The notes: generated by a model from the sequence alone, not told the origin. Positions 19,098-30,476 are shown, counted from the first letter of the stretch. The stretch: 64,000 nt of DNA from Pseudomonadales bacterium (GCA_019634925.1 JAHCAL010000001.1:434001-498000), one strand, 5' to 3'. Numbers and translations: made by a program.

Positions 19098-19733
19098 TCA
19101 GTCCTCCGCCTTGTCCGGATATTCGCAGAGGTCCTCGATCGGGCAGGCACCGCAGCGCGGCTTGCGCGCCACGCAGACGTAGCGCCCGTGCAGGATCAGC
19201 CAGTGGTGCGCGTCCTTGCGGAACTCGGAGGGCGTCAGCCGCACCAGTCGGTCCTCCACTTCCCGCACCGTCTTGCCCGGTGCGAGTCCGGTCCGGTTCG
19301 CCACCCGGAAAATGTGTGTGTCGACCGCGATGGTCGGCTGCCCGAACGCCGTGTTCAGGACCACGTTGGCGGTCTTGCGCCCGACCCCTGGCAGCGCCTC
19401 CAGGGCCTTGCGGTCCTCGGGGACTTCGCCGCCGTAGTCGCGCAGCAGGATCTCGCAGGTCCGGATCACGTTCACCGCCTTGGTATTGAACAGCCCGATG
19501 TGGCGGATGAACGGTTTGAGGCCTTCCACGCCGAGGGCGAGCAGCGCCGCGGGCGTGTTGGCGACGGCGTACAGGCGCTCGGTCGCCTTGTTGACGCTCA
19601 CGTCGGTCGCCTGTGCCGATAGGATCACCGCGACCAGCAGTTCGAATGGCGTGTCGTAGTACAGCTCCGTGGTCGGCGCGGGGTTGGCCTCGCGCAGGCG
19701 GCCGTAGATGCGGGTGCGAATGGTCCGGTTCAT
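19098..19733 (-). CDS. nth: Endonuclease III
   Basis: 211 residues, the same length as E. coli Nth. It is a base-excision glycosylase/AP lyase for oxidised pyrimidines. The helix-hairpin-helix LPGVGRKTANVV carries the catalytic Lys, and VDTHIFRVANR the catalytic Asp. The [4Fe-4S] loop C-x6-C-x2-C-x5-C is complete (CVARKPRCGACPIEDLC). The ATG overlaps the rnfE stop (ATGA), so it is the last gene of the metG-rnf run, the same rnfE-nth adjacency as E. coli rsxE-nth. Confidence 0.97.
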   Translation of the reverse strand: MNRTIRTRIYGRLREANPAPTTELYYDTPFELLVAVILSAQATDVSVNKATERLYAVANTPAALLALGVEGLKPFIRHIGLFNTKAVNVIRTCEILLRDYGGEVPEDRKALEALPGVGRKTANVVLNTAFGQPTIAVDTHIFRVANRTGLAPGKTVREVEDRLVRLTPSEFRKDAHHWLILHGRYVCVARKPRCGACPIEDLCEYPDKAED

Positions 19734-20428
19734 CGGCGGAGTCTCGTGCGGATGGCGTGGCCGGCGCCGAGCAGCAGCCCGGCGACGATGAATGCGCCCG
19801 GCGGCAGGCTGACCAGCAGGAGGCCCGCGTCGAGGCCGGGCAGGTCGATACGCCAGCCGGCGGCAGCGGGTCCGAACAGCAGTTCCATGCCGGCGAACAG
19901 CGTGCCGTGCCCGAGCGCCTCGCGCAGCGCGCCGAGCACGAGCAGCGCGAGCGCGAAGCCGGCCGCGGTGCCGAGCGCGTCGAGCAGCGCGAGCCCGGGC
20001 GGCTGGCGGCTGGCGAACGCTTCGGCGCGGGCGAGGATCATGCAGTTGGTGACGATGATCTGCACGAACAGGGCGATACGCAGGTACAGGTCGAAGGCAT
20101 AGGCTTCGAGCAGCAGCACCGCACAGGTGGTGAACGTGGCGATGATCAGCACGTAGGCCGGCAATCGCGCGAAGTCCGGTATCCAGCGGCGCAGGCAGGA
20201 CACGGCCAGGTTGGCACCGATCAGCACCATGGCGCTCGAGAGGGCGAGTGCTACGCTGTTCACCACGGACGTGGTGACCGCGAGCAGCGGGCACAGGCCG
20301 AGCAGCTGGGTCCAGGCGGGGTTGCGGGCCAGCACTCCGGCGCGAAGCGTCGCGGCGGCACCACCTGCCGCCACACCGGCAGCCGCGCCGACGGGCGGTG
20401 CCACGGCCTGTTCGCGGCGTGCGCTCAC
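19730..20428 (-). CDS. rnfE: Rnf/Rsx complex subunit E
   Basis: 232 residues, integral membrane, with about six helices. NPAWTQLLGLCPLLAVTTS and QIIVTNCMILARAEAFASR are RnfE/RnfA-family signatures carrying the Cys residues proposed to hold a membrane [2Fe-2S] cluster together with RnfA. The GTG start at 20428 overlaps the rnfG stop by 4 bases. Upstream in-frame sequence is antisense to rnfG and is excluded. Confidence 0.93.
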   Translation of the reverse strand: MSARREQAVAPPVGAAAGVAAGGAAATLRAGVLARNPAWTQLLGLCPLLAVTTSVVNSVALALSSAMVLIGANLAVSCLRRWIPDFARLPAYVLIIATFTTCAVLLLEAYAFDLYLRIALFVQIIVTNCMILARAEAFASRQPPGLALLDALGTAAGFALALLVLGALREALGHGTLFAGMELLFGPAAAGWRIDLPGLDAGLLLVSLPPGAFIVAGLLLGAGHAIRTRLRR

Positions 20429-21027
20429 GGTACGCACGCCGCGGCTGCGGCCCCGTCCGCAGCCATGCTGGGCGATTGCGTCGGCGCGTCGGCCAGCGCA
20501 CGTCCGATGCTGCGCGTCAGCGCACGGGTGGTGATGGTGGCGCCGCTGATCGTGTCGAGGTTCGCGGCGTCGGCGCCACGGCCATGGAAGCCGGTCAGCC
20601 AGCCGTGTTGCGGGTCGTTCAGAAAGTCGGCGATGCCCGGCGTTTCCTGGTGCGCGGTGACCAGCACCCGCTGGATGAGCGGGGTACCTGCCGTTGCGTC
20701 GAACACGAGCATCCATTGGATCGGACCGCCGTAGCCGGCCGCGCTGCCGCGCAGCAGCGCGTGCCCGTCGCCGAGGAACCAGGTATCGCCGGTCCAGCAG
20801 CCGGGTGGCGCGGTGTCGGCATCGAGGAGCCGCGCCACGGCCTGGTGTTCGAGCCGGGCGCGCGCGTCGGCGATGTGGGGCGCGGTGAGTTCGACCGTCG
20901 CAGCGAGCAGCGTCGCGCAGCCTGCCGTGATCGCGAGGAATGCCGCGAGCGGGCGCAGCCAGGCCGCGACGGCGCCGGTCGCGCCAGGCCGCTCCGTGCT
21001 ACCTGGCGGTTCGTTCACGTCAGCCAT
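20425..21027 (-). CDS. rnfG: Rnf/Rsx complex subunit G (FMN protein)
   Basis: 200 residues: one transmembrane anchor (about 25-48), then a periplasmic FMN-binding domain. DTISGATITTRAL is the motif where FMN is joined to threonine through a phosphoester. The segment QRVLVTAHQETPGIADFL is typical of the family. It overlaps rnfD by 8 bases and rnfE by 4. RnfG normally passes electrons from RnfD toward RnfE/A. Confidence 0.93.
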   Translation of the reverse strand: MADVNEPPGSTERPGATGAVAAWLRPLAAFLAITAGCATLLAATVELTAPHIADARARLEHQAVARLLDADTAPPGCWTGDTWFLGDGHALLRGSAAGYGGPIQWMLVFDATAGTPLIQRVLVTAHQETPGIADFLNDPQHGWLTGFHGRGADAANLDTISGATITTRALTRSIGRALADAPTQSPSMAADGAAAAACVP

Positions 21028-21928
21028 GCAGGCGCACTCTGGCCGGTCGATCGAGCCATGCCGAGCAGCCGTTCGCGAGCAGGATGGCGAACGCGAGGCC
21101 GTCCGGGTAGGCGCCGAAGCTGCGGATGGAAAACGCGATGATGCCGATCAGGCAGCCGAACAGCAGCTGGCCGCGCGCGCTCGCCGGGTGGGTGACCGGG
21201 TCGGTCGCGAAGAACCAGGCGGCGAGCATGGTGCCGCCGGAGAACCAGTGGAACAGCGGCGAGCCGAGGCTCGAGGAACTGCCCTGGTCGTAGCCGGCGA
21301 GCGCCAGCACGCCCAGTGTGCCGAGCAGCGCGGCCGGAATGCGCCAGGCCAAGAGGCGCATCCGGGCCAGCGCGAGCCCGCCGGCGAGGAAGGCGAGGTT
21401 CAGCCATTGCTCCGGGTGGCCACCGAGCGCGCCGAAGCCGTTCGCCGCGGTCCAGACGTCGGCAACGGTCTGACCCTCGCGGTACTTGAACGTGGTCAGC
21501 GCCGTGGCGCCGCTCAGGCCGTCGATTGCGGCCGGCCACGTGGCGAGCGCGCCCGGGAACGACACGAGCACGACGGCGTAGCCGACCACGGCCGGGTTGA
21601 ACGGGTTGTTGCCGAGGCCACCGTACAGGTGCTTGCCGAGCCCGAGTCCGGCCGCGATCGCGAGTGCCACGACGTGCCACGGTGTGCCGGGCGGCAGGGC
21701 CAGGGCCAGCAGCGCCGCGGTGACCAGCGCGCTGCCGTCGCGCAGCACGGGCGCGACGGGAACGCCGCGTGCCCGCGCCGCACCCGCCTCGACGAGCGCC
21801 GCCGCGGCGAGCGCGATCACCAGGTTGGCCAGGTAACCCGGGCCGTAGAAATGGCTCGCGACCACGAACCCCGGCACCAGCGCGGCCAGCACCCGGAGCA
21901 TGATCGCGCGCGGGGTCAGCGTTGCCAT
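21020..21928 (-). CDS. rnfD: Rnf/Rsx complex subunit D
   Basis: 302 residues, polytopic; the NqrB/RnfD family is thought to be the ion-translocating subunit. [20 protein letters not shown] is the diagnostic block. LSGATALTT is the covalent FMN site. The start at 21928 overlaps the rnfB/C stop by 13 bases. In E. coli order, rnfC should stand immediately before this gene; here it does not. Confidence 0.94.
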   Translation of the reverse strand: MATLTPRAIMLRVLAALVPGFVVASHFYGPGYLANLVIALAAAALVEAGAARARGVPVAPVLRDGSALVTAALLALALPPGTPWHVVALAIAAGLGLGKHLYGGLGNNPFNPAVVGYAVVLVSFPGALATWPAAIDGLSGATALTTFKYREGQTVADVWTAANGFGALGGHPEQWLNLAFLAGGLALARMRLLAWRIPAALLGTLGVLALAGYDQGSSSSLGSPLFHWFSGGTMLAAWFFATDPVTHPASARGQLLFGCLIGIIAFSIRSFGAYPDGLAFAILLANGCSAWLDRPARVRLHG

Positions 21929-22827
21929 GGCCGTCCCGCGGCGCGCGTGAGCCGCTCGCGGCGCCGCGCATCGCGGTCGCGGGCGCGCTCGGCGAGGCGT
22001 AGCTCGCGGCGGTCGTATGCAGCACGCGCGCGCTCTGCTTCCGCTGCCTTGTCGCTGGCGGCGGCGAGTGCCTGGCGGCCGCGCGTGAACCGGGTGAGCA
22101 GGTCGATGTTGCTCGGACACACCTGGTTGCACAGGCCGCACTCGATGCAACGGTCGAGTCCGTGCGCGGCTGCGTTCGACCAGTCTTCCGTGCGCGCGTA
22201 CCAGAGCAGTTCCTGCGGCGCGAGCGTTTCGGGGCAGACCGGCGCACACAGGCCGCAGCGGATGCACGGTTCTTCGGGCGCCTCGGGTGTGTGCCGGCGC
22301 GGCCGCGCCATGATCCGTACCGGCCGCGGGTCGACCACCTCGGGTCGCGGTACCAGCGCGATGCAGTCGACCGGGCAGGGTGCGATGCACAGCTCGCACC
22401 CGGTGCACAGGTCCGCCACCACCGTATGCATGAACTGCGGCGCGCCGACGATCGCGTCGACCGGGCAGGCCGGTACGCAGAGATAGCAGCCGATGCAGCG
22501 GCGCTCATCGATCACCGCGAGCGGCGCGGCGAGTGCCACGGGCGGCGCGGCGGCCGGCCGGCCGAGCAGGTTCGCCAGCGCGGCGACGGTTTCGGCACCG
22601 CCCGGCGGGCAGAGGTCGATGGCGGCACCGCCCGCGACCGCCTCGGCGTAGGGGCGGCAACCCGGGTAGCCGCACTGCGCGCACTGGGTCTGCGGCAGCA
22701 GCGCGTCGATCGCGTCGACGACGCTGTCGCGATCCGGCGGAAAGCGCCGGTCCGCCCAGGCGAGCGCGAGCCCGGCCATGGCGCCGATGCCGCCGAGCAC
22801 CGTGAGCAGGGTCAGCGCCGCGGCCAC
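21916..22827 (-). CDS. rnfB: RnfB fused to the ferredoxin tail of RnfC
   Basis: 303 residues in one uninterrupted frame; ordinary RnfB has about 180-190. Residues 1-25 are a membrane anchor. Residues 35-85 hold the four-Cys cluster domain ([18 protein letters not shown]). Residues 108-170 hold two [4Fe-4S] ferredoxin motifs ([24 protein letters not shown]). Residues about 185-245 carry two more ([24 protein letters not shown]), with [13 protein letters not shown] between them, followed by an Ala/Arg/Glu-rich helix. This second half matches the C-terminal part of RnfC, not RnfB. The RnfC barrel and NADH/FMN domains are absent here and in the neighbours. The GTG start follows the rnfA stop directly. 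Confidence 0.9.
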   Translation of the reverse strand: MAAALTLLTVLGGIGAMAGLALAWADRRFPPDRDSVVDAIDALLPQTQCAQCGYPGCRPYAEAVAGGAAIDLCPPGGAETVAALANLLGRPAAAPPVALAAPLAVIDERRCIGCYLCVPACPVDAIVGAPQFMHTVVADLCTGCELCIAPCPVDCIALVPRPEVVDPRPVRIMARPRRHTPEAPEEPCIRCGLCAPVCPETLAPQELLWYARTEDWSNAAAHGLDRCIECGLCNQVCPSNIDLLTRFTRGRQALAAASDKAAEAERARAAYDRRELRLAERARDRDARRRERLTRAAGRPWQR

Positions 22828-23406
22828 TCAGCCCGCCATGCCGGCGAAACCGACGAAGCCGAGCGAGAGGATCCCGGCCGTCACCAGCGCGATCGGCGCG
22901 CCGCGAAACGAGGTCGGCACGCTCGCGTGTTCGAGCCGCTCGCGCAGCGCGGCGAACAGCAGCAGGACCAGCGCGAAGCCTGCGGCCGCGCCGCAGCTGT
23001 ACACCAGCGTGGCCAGGAAAGTGAGCTCCTGGCCGACCGCCAGCAGCGCGACGGCGAGTACCGCGCAGTTGGACGTGATCAGTGGCAGGTAGATGCCGAG
23101 CACCTCGTATAGCAGCGGATGCGCGCTGCGGATGACGCGCTCGGTGAACTGCACCACGCTCGCGATGACGGTGATGAACACGATGATGCGCAGGAACACG
23201 AGATCCAGGGGCACCAGCAGGAAGTGGTACAGCACGTGTGACAGGGCGGCCGACAGCGCGAGCACGAAGGCGGTGGCGAGCCCCATGGCGAGCGCGGGCG
23301 GATAACGGCTGCTCACGCCCATGAACGGGCACAGGCCGAGGAATTGCACGAGGACGAAGTTGTTGACCAACAGGGCGCCGATGAGGATCAGGCCGAGTTC
23401 GCCCAT
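22828..23406 (-). CDS. rnfA: Rnf/Rsx complex subunit A
   Basis: 192 residues (E. coli RsxA 193), six membrane helices. [18 protein letters not shown] and [16 protein letters not shown] carry the conserved cysteines. It starts 6 bases after the metG stop, so translation is probably coupled to metG. Confidence 0.96.
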   Translation of the reverse strand: MGELGLILIGALLVNNFVLVQFLGLCPFMGVSSRYPPALAMGLATAFVLALSAALSHVLYHFLLVPLDLVFLRIIVFITVIASVVQFTERVIRSAHPLLYEVLGIYLPLITSNCAVLAVALLAVGQELTFLATLVYSCGAAAGFALVLLLFAALRERLEHASVPTSFRGAPIALVTAGILSLGFVGFAGMAG

Positions 23407-23412
23407 GGCCGG

Positions 23413-25488
23413 TCAGCGCACGATCATGCCCGGCCGTGCGCCGGGATCCGGCGCGAGCAGGAAGATCTCCTCGCCCCCGGGACCGGCGGCCAGCACCATG
23501 CCTTCGGACACCCCGAATTTCATCTTGCGCGGCGCGAGATTGGCGACCACGACGGTCATGCGCCCGACCAGCTGGTCCGGCTGGTAGGCGCTGCGGATAC
23601 CGGCGAATACCTGCCGGCGGCTATCGCCGAGGTCGAGGGTCAGGCGCAGCAGTCGATCCGCCCCGTCCACTGTCTCCGCAGCCACGATCGCGGCGACGCG
23701 CAGCTCGACTTTCAGGAAGTCGTCGATGGAAATGGTCGGCGTGGCCGGAGCCGCGGGTTGTTGTCCGGCCGCTTCGGCTGCACTTGACGCTACCGCTTCA
23801 GCGGGCGTTTCCGCTGCATTTGACACGCCCGCTTCCGTGCGCGAGTCGGCCAGCAGCTGCTCCACGTCGGCCATGTCCATGCGTGCGACCAGCGGCTTGA
23901 ACGGGTTGATGCGGTGTTCGGTCAAGGGCGTGTCGAGATCGCGCCAGGTGAACGGCGCGACGGCGAGGAACGCCTCGCTCGCTTCCGCCATGGCCGGCAG
24001 GATCGGCTTCAGGTAGATCATCAGGATTCGGAACAGCTCGAGCCCCTGGGTGCAGACGGCCTGCACGTCGGCGCTGCGCGCCGGGTCCCTGGCCAGCGTC
24101 CACGGCGCCTGCTCGGCGATGTACTGGTTGGCGAGGTCGGCGAGCGCGGTGATCTCGCGCACCGCGCGTGCGGTGTCACCGCGCTCGTAACGCTCGGCGA
24201 TCGCGTCCGCCGCGGCCACGCAGCGGGCGCGCAGTTCGGGATCGGGCAGCGCGTCCGCCAGCCTGCCGTCGAACTGGCGCGTGATGAAGCCGGCGCAGCG
24301 GCTCGCGATGTTGACGATCTTGCCGACCAGGTCGGCGTTCACCCGCGCGACGAAGTCCTCGAGGTTGATGTCGATGTCGTCGATCGTGCCGTTCAGCTTG
24401 GCCGCGAAGTAGTAGCGCAGGTACTCGGGGCGCAGGTGCTTCAGGTACGTGCCGGCGTTTATGAACGTGCCGCGCGACTTCGACATCTTGGTGCCGTCGA
24501 CTGTGATGAAGCCGTGCGTGTGGATACGTGTCGGCGTGCGGAAGCCGGCGCCGTCGAGCATGGCCGGCCAGAACAGCGCGTGGAAGTTGACGATGTCCTT
24601 GCCGATGAAGTGGTGCACCTCGGCGTCGGCGCCCGGGGCCCAGTAGTCGTCGAAACCGGTGTCGTTCGCGCCCGGCGCGGCGTGTTCGGCGAGGTAGTTG
24701 CGGAAGCTCGCCATGTAACCGATCGGGGCGTCGAGCCAGACATAGAAGTACTTGTCGGTGGTGCCGGGGATCAGGAACCCGAAGTACGGCGCGTCGCGCG
24801 AGATGTCCCAGGGCTTCAAACCCGCGTCGAGCCACTCGTTCAGCTTGTTGGCGACTTCGGGCTGGACGGTGCCGGAACCGAGCCAGGCGCGCAGGAAGTC
24901 CGCGTACTGCGGCAGATCGAAGAAGTAGTGGTCCGACGCACGCAGCACCGGTGTCGCACCGGAGATGAGCGAGCGCGGCGCGCCGAGCTCGGTGGCGTCG
25001 TAGGTGGCTCCGCACGCCTCGCAGTTGTCGCCGTACTGATCCGCGGTGCCACAGCGCGGGCAGTTGCCCTTCACGAAGCGGTCGGCGAGGAACATCTCCC
25101 GCGCCGGGTCGTAGAGCTGCTCGACCGCGCGAGTGAAGATCAGGCCGCGGTCCTTCAGGCGCGTGAAGATGAGTTCGGCGAGCGCCTTGTTTTCCGGCGA
25201 GTGGGTCGAGTAGTAGTTGTCGTGCTCGACCAGGAATCCGCGGAAGTCGCTCGCATGCTCGAGCCGTATGCGCTCGATCAGCTGTTCGGCCGGCACGCCC
25301 TCCTGCTCGGCCTTCAGCATCGTCGCCGTGCCATGGGTGTCGTCGGCGCAGACGTAGGTCACCGCATGGCCGCGCAGGCGCTGGAAACGCACCCAGATGT
25401 CGGTCTGGATGTGTTCGAGCAGGTGCCCCAGGTGGATCGAGCCGTTGGCGTTCGGCAGGGCGCTGGTGACGAGAATGCGACGTGTCAT
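23413..25488 (-). CDS. metG: Methionyl-tRNA synthetase
   Basis: 691 residues. HLGH lies in [10 protein letters not shown], and KMSKS in [11 protein letters not shown]. The zinc knuckle is CPRCGT followed by CEACG, the MetG1/E. coli type. A C-terminal tRNA-binding OB domain (about 585-691) begins [15 protein letters not shown], joined by an Ala-rich linker. It charges tRNAMet with methionine. It heads the minus-strand run that continues into rnfA and on to nth. Confidence 0.97.
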   Translation of the reverse strand: MTRRILVTSALPNANGSIHLGHLLEHIQTDIWVRFQRLRGHAVTYVCADDTHGTATMLKAEQEGVPAEQLIERIRLEHASDFRGFLVEHDNYYSTHSPENKALAELIFTRLKDRGLIFTRAVEQLYDPAREMFLADRFVKGNCPRCGTADQYGDNCEACGATYDATELGAPRSLISGATPVLRASDHYFFDLPQYADFLRAWLGSGTVQPEVANKLNEWLDAGLKPWDISRDAPYFGFLIPGTTDKYFYVWLDAPIGYMASFRNYLAEHAAPGANDTGFDDYWAPGADAEVHHFIGKDIVNFHALFWPAMLDGAGFRTPTRIHTHGFITVDGTKMSKSRGTFINAGTYLKHLRPEYLRYYFAAKLNGTIDDIDINLEDFVARVNADLVGKIVNIASRCAGFITRQFDGRLADALPDPELRARCVAAADAIAERYERGDTARAVREITALADLANQYIAEQAPWTLARDPARSADVQAVCTQGLELFRILMIYLKPILPAMAEASEAFLAVAPFTWRDLDTPLTEHRINPFKPLVARMDMADVEQLLADSRTEAGVSNAAETPAEAVASSAAEAAGQQPAAPATPTISIDDFLKVELRVAAIVAAETVDGADRLLRLTLDLGDSRRQVFAGIRSAYQPDQLVGRMTVVVANLAPRKMKFGVSEGMVLAAGPGGEEIFLLAPDPGARPGMIVR

Positions 25489-25616
25489 GGTTCGAGTCTG
25501 GGGTGGTCCGGACAGAGCGCGCGTGCGATGTCGGCGAACGTGCCGCGCGCCGGAAAAGCGCGACTATACCCAGATCCTGCCGACATTGCGCGGCGTCGGG
25601 CCAGGCTGCGGCCGGT

Positions 25617-26402
25617 TCAGGCGGGGGCCGGCCCCGCGACCTGCAGACGATGAATGCGCCGCGGCGCATCGCCGTGATCGTGCACGGCGAAGTGCAGCAG
25701 GCAGCGGTTGTCCCACAGTACCAGGTCGCCCGGCCGCCAGCTGTGCCGGGCCTGGAATTCGGGCCGTGCGCCATGCTGGAACAGGTACTCCAGGAGCCCC
25801 GCGCTTTCCTCCCGGGTCCAGCCGACGAAACGGCGCGTGAATGCGCGGCACACGTACAGCGCCCTTTGTCCGGTCTCGTCGTGGGTGCGCACCACCGGAT
25901 GTTCGGCGCGCGGCGCCTGGCCGGGATCGGCCCCGTACTGGCCCGCCAGGCCTTCGGCGGAGTGCACCGCGCGCAGCCCGTCGACCACCCGGCGCAGGCC
26001 CTCGGAGAGCTCCGCATAGGCCAGCGCCTGGTTGGCGAACGCCGTGTCCCCGCCGATACCCGGGGTCTCGAGCGCATAGAGCATGGTGAGCTTCGGCGGC
26101 GCCCGGTTGTAGGTCATGTCGGAATGCCAGTGCTGGTTGATGTCCCTGGCCTTGCCGGGATTCTTCAGTTCGATGAGGTCGGGGTAGGCCTTCATGCCGG
26201 CATAGGGGTGCCGCACCAGTTCGCCCCAGCGTTGCCCGAAGGCGAGCTGCTCCTGTGGCGTGAGGGTCTGGCCGCGCAACGCGAGCACTTGATGTTCCTG
26301 GAACAGCGCTCGGATGTCCGCAAATTCCGCCTCACCCAGGCGGCGCACGTCGACGCCGTCGATGATGGCGCCGAGCGGGGCGCTCATCCGTTGTACGCGC
26401 AT
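25617..26402 (-). CDS. TauD/TfdA-family Fe(II)/2-oxoglutarate dioxygenase
   Basis: 261 residues. The iron facial triad is visible as HWHSDMT (His and Asp) and LLHFAVHD (distal His). An Arg for 2-oxoglutarate follows in RRIHRLQ. Family enzymes hydroxylate substrates such as taurine, 2,4-D or carnitine precursors; the substrate here is unknown. MRVQRMSAP contains a second start at 26387. It is divergent from the hotdog thioesterase-like gene, which hints at shared acyl or small-organic-acid metabolism. Confidence 0.9.
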   Translation of the reverse strand: MRVQRMSAPLGAIIDGVDVRRLGEAEFADIRALFQEHQVLALRGQTLTPQEQLAFGQRWGELVRHPYAGMKAYPDLIELKNPGKARDINQHWHSDMTYNRAPPKLTMLYALETPGIGGDTAFANQALAYAELSEGLRRVVDGLRAVHSAEGLAGQYGADPGQAPRAEHPVVRTHDETGQRALYVCRAFTRRFVGWTREESAGLLEYLFQHGARPEFQARHSWRPGDLVLWDNRCLLHFAVHDHGDAPRRIHRLQVAGPAPA

Positions 26403-26578
26403 GTCGTTCGCCCCCGTGTCTCGGCGCGGCCTGACCCGGCACTATACCGGAATCGGCCCGTCCGCTCGCCCGCGCAGCGGGGCAGAGTGCGCGCGGCAGG
26501 GGTGTTTTGCGGCCACGGCGACGGTAAAGTGTGCCGCCCGGCGCGGCCGGCGATCGCGACCATCAGGGACCACGGACC

Positions 26579-27523
26579 ATGCAGCAGCTCGACGTTTCCC
26601 GGGTCGGACCGGAGGAAATCGATTCCCTCGGCCACCTCAACGTGCGGTTCTACCTCGCGCGGATGGACCGGGCGAGCCGCAAACTGCTCGGTGCGCTCGG
26701 TTTGACCGAAGCGGCACTCGACCGGCGCCATGCCGTGCTGCGCCGGGTCGACACCTACTCGCGCTTCCGGCGCGAACAGTTCGCGGGCGCCGAACTCACC
26801 GTGCACGGCGGCATCCTCGGCTGCGCCGCTGACCAGGTGCGGTGCTACTTCGAGATCCGCAATCCGGCCAGGAACGAACTCGCCGCGCATTTCGTCACCG
26901 GCACGGTGCTCGGTGACCGCACCAGCCGGCAGCCCCTCGAGTTGCCGGCATCGGTCCGCCAGGTCAACGAGCAGTACGGGGTGCAGATCCCCGACTATGC
27001 GCAGCCGCGCTCCCTGTCGCTGGATCCGCCGCGCACCGACGTGCCGTTCGAAGCGCTCATGGCGGAAATCGGCGAACCGGCCGAATTCGGCATGACCGGC
27101 CGTCGCGAAGGGGTGATCGAGGCGGAAGACTGCGGCCCGGACGGCGTGCTGCGCGACGACGTGGACCTGATGTTCGCGATGTTCCGGCGTCAGGTGACGG
27201 CGGCCGATGCGAAGTCGTTCGGTCCGCCGGTGCTCTACACCGACGAAGGTCACCGGTTCGGGTGGGCCATGCTCGAGACCCGCAACGTGGAACTCGGCCG
27301 CCCGCGCGCGGGCGATGCGATCGTCTGGCTCGGCGCGGACGTCGCCATCGCCGAGAAGTCCCGCCAGTCGCGCCGCTGGGCGTTCGTGAAGGCGACCGGC
27401 GAGCTGCTCAGCATTCACGACTCGGTGGGCGTGGCCATGGATCTGGACGCGCGCCGCGCGATCGCGATTCCGCGTTCCGTTCGCGGTGCCATGGAAGGCC
27501 ACTACCTGCCGCGCTATGCCTGA
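26579..27523 (+). CDS. Double-hotdog thioesterase-like protein
   Basis: 314 residues. The N-terminal module begins VSRVGPEEIDSLGHLNVRFYLARMDRAS, the 4HBT/acyl-ACP thioesterase hotdog start with its Asp-x-x-x-His-x-Asn pattern. A second hotdog half starts near residue 190 (TDEGHRFGWAMLETRNVELGR). The architecture suggests hydrolysis of an acyl-CoA or acyl-ACP thioester. The substrate is unknown. It is divergent from the TauD-like gene. Confidence 0.75.
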   Translation: MQQLDVSRVGPEEIDSLGHLNVRFYLARMDRASRKLLGALGLTEAALDRRHAVLRRVDTYSRFRREQFAGAELTVHGGILGCAADQVRCYFEIRNPARNELAAHFVTGTVLGDRTSRQPLELPASVRQVNEQYGVQIPDYAQPRSLSLDPPRTDVPFEALMAEIGEPAEFGMTGRREGVIEAEDCGPDGVLRDDVDLMFAMFRRQVTAADAKSFGPPVLYTDEGHRFGWAMLETRNVELGRPRAGDAIVWLGADVAIAEKSRQSRRWAFVKATGELLSIHDSVGVAMDLDARRAIAIPRSVRGAMEGHYLPRYA

Positions 27524-27590
27524 GGGCCCTCTGGCGCCAGGGTCGCGCGGGCCTCTGCCGGGAAAAGCGCGCCTGTTGCGACATCTCCCC

Positions 27591-27596
27591 TATAAT
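27591..27596 (+). promoter_or_regulatory. Consensus -10 hexamer before mrp
   Basis: A perfect TATAAT 65 bases before the mrp ATG. No good -35 lies 16-18 bases upstream. Transcription would start near 27603 and probably continue into dcd. Confidence 0.5.
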
Positions 27597-27661
27597 GCGC
27601 GGCCGTCGACCGCGGCCAATCCCTGGCGCCGTGCGCCGCGACCGGTCATGCGAGAGCCATC

Positions 27662-28693
27662 ATGAAGATCGAACAGTTTCCGGACCCGTACCTGGGGACG
27701 CCGTGGCAGGCGCTCGGCGCGCGCATCCTGTCCTCCGGCACGCAGGTCTCGGTCACGCTCGGCTACCCGGCGCAGGGGCTGGTCCCGCGCCTCGAGCGGG
27801 ATCTCGCCGCATTCCTCGGCGTCGAGCGGGTCGAGCTGGACCTCAGGTTCCGTGCCCCGGAAGGGCGCGTGCCCGGTCCGATCCGCAACATCATCGCGGT
27901 GGCGTCGGGGAAGGGCGGCGTGGGCAAGTCCACCACGGCGGTGAACCTCGCGCTCGCGCTCGAGCGCGAGGGGGCGCGGGTCGGCCTGCTCGACGCGGAC
28001 ATCTACGGGCCGAGCCAGGGCATGATGCTCGGCGTGCCGGATGGACGCCGCCCGGAGGTCAAGGACGGCAAGTTCTTCGTGCCGATCAAGGCACACGGCA
28101 TCCAGGCGATGTCGATGAGTTTCCTCGTCACCGAGAGCACGCCCATGGTCTGGCGCGGGCCGATGGTGTCCGGTGCGCTGCAGCAGCTGCTCGGCCAGAC
28201 GCTCTGGGACGACCTCGACTACCTGATCGTCGACATGCCGCCGGGGACCGGTGACATCCAGCTCACGCTCTCGCAGAAGGTCCCGGTCGCCGGGGCCGTG
28301 ATCGTCACCACCCCGCAGGACATCGCGCTGCTCGACGCACGCAAGGGCATCGAGATGTTCCGCAAGGTGGATATCCCGGTGCTCGGCGTGGTCGAGAACA
28401 TGGCGACGTTCTGCTGCCCGAACTGCGGTCACGAGACCGCCATTTTCGGCAGCGGCGGCGGCGAGCGGATCGCCCGCGAGTTCGGCACCGCGCTGCTCGG
28501 ACGGCTGCCGCTCGACCTGCGCATCCGCGAGGAAGCCGACGGCGGCACGCCGACCGTGGCGCGCGACCCGGAAGGCGCGATCGCGGCGCTCTACCGCGAC
28601 GCCGCCCGCCACATGGCGGCCGAGTTGTGGGGCATGCGCGCCGGCGCACGCGGCAGCGGCGACCGCCTCGAGATCAGCATGACCGACGACTGA
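27662..28693 (+). CDS. apbC: Mrp/ApbC iron-sulfur cluster carrier ATPase
   Basis: 343 residues. An N-terminal MIP18-like domain (1-75) precedes a deviant Walker A, ASGKGGVGKSTTAVN, DADIYGPSQ and DMPPGTGD. The bridging cluster cysteines are in FCCPNCGH. The protein holds and transfers [4Fe-4S] clusters. Its neighbourhood with dcd and metG is conserved in Pseudomonas, and here metG leads straight into the cluster-rich Rnf genes. Confidence 0.95.
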   Translation: MKIEQFPDPYLGTPWQALGARILSSGTQVSVTLGYPAQGLVPRLERDLAAFLGVERVELDLRFRAPEGRVPGPIRNIIAVASGKGGVGKSTTAVNLALALEREGARVGLLDADIYGPSQGMMLGVPDGRRPEVKDGKFFVPIKAHGIQAMSMSFLVTESTPMVWRGPMVSGALQQLLGQTLWDDLDYLIVDMPPGTGDIQLTLSQKVPVAGAVIVTTPQDIALLDARKGIEMFRKVDIPVLGVVENMATFCCPNCGHETAIFGSGGGERIAREFGTALLGRLPLDLRIREEADGGTPTVARDPEGAIAALYRDAARHMAAELWGMRAGARGSGDRLEISMTDD

Positions 28694-28743
28694 CGCGTAC
28701 TGACCTGCACTGACCCGCCCACTGGTATCCGGGAACCCGAGCG

Positions 28744-29307
28744 ATGACCATCAAATCCGACCGCTGGATCCGCGAACAGGCCGCGCGCGGCATGATCGAA
28801 CCGTACGAGCCGGGCCAGGTCCGCCACGTCGGCGAACGGCGCGTGATCTCCTACGGCACCTCGAGCTACGGCTACGACGTGCGCTGTTCGACGACCTTCA
28901 AGGTGTTCACCAACATCAATTCGGCGACCGTGGACCCGAAGGCGTTCGACGAGCGCAGCTTCGTGGACGTGGAAGGCGACGTCTGCATCATCCCGCCGAA
29001 CTCGTTCGCGCTGGCGAGCACGGTCGAGTACTTCCGCATACCGGAGGACGTGCTGGTGGTCTGCGTCGGCAAGTCGACCTACGCGCGCTGCGGCATCATC
29101 GTGAACGTGACCCCGCTGGAGCCGGAGTGGGAGGGCCACGTGACGCTCGAGTTCTCGAACACCACCACGCTGCCGGCCAAGATCTACGCCAACGAGGGCG
29201 TGGCGCAGATGCTGTTCTTCCAGTCGGACGAACGCTGCGAGGTGAGTTACCGCGACCGCGGCGGCAAGTACCAGGGCCAGCGCGGCGTGACGTTGCCGCG
29301 CGCCTGA
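28744..29307 (+). CDS. dcd: dCTP deaminase
   Basis: 187 residues. It deaminates dCTP to dUTP for dTTP synthesis. [29 protein letters not shown] and [31 protein letters not shown] are the trimeric dUTPase-fold motifs, the last with the catalytic Glu. It follows mrp by 50 bases. It is convergent with purM across 52 bases holding only a short GGCGC/GCGCC stem. Confidence 0.97.
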   Translation: MTIKSDRWIREQAARGMIEPYEPGQVRHVGERRVISYGTSSYGYDVRCSTTFKVFTNINSATVDPKAFDERSFVDVEGDVCIIPPNSFALASTVEYFRIPEDVLVVCVGKSTYARCGIIVNVTPLEPEWEGHVTLEFSNTTTLPAKIYANEGVAQMLFFQSDERCEVSYRDRGGKYQGQRGVTLPRA

Positions 29308-29359
29308 GCACGGCGCGGAGAGCGCCGCCGCTTCGCAGTGGTATTGCCCGACCGCGCGC

Positions 29360-30385
<1,026 letters not shown>

Positions 30386-30476
30386 GACCCGGTTCCATGC
30401 CAGTGCGGGGCCGGCCAGTCTACCAGACCTCCCGGGGCGAATTGGGTAAACTTGCCCGGCTTTTCAGTGGGGTGAA

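Noticed and set aside
22162..23112. 316-codon plus-strand frame opposite the rnf genes
   Set aside because: Antisense of RnfB/RnfA. The His/Arg-rich composition is typical of shadows.
25489..25510. T-loop-like GGTTCGAGTC near the metG start
   Set aside because: No acceptor, D or anticodon stems can be drawn around it, so it is not a tRNA.
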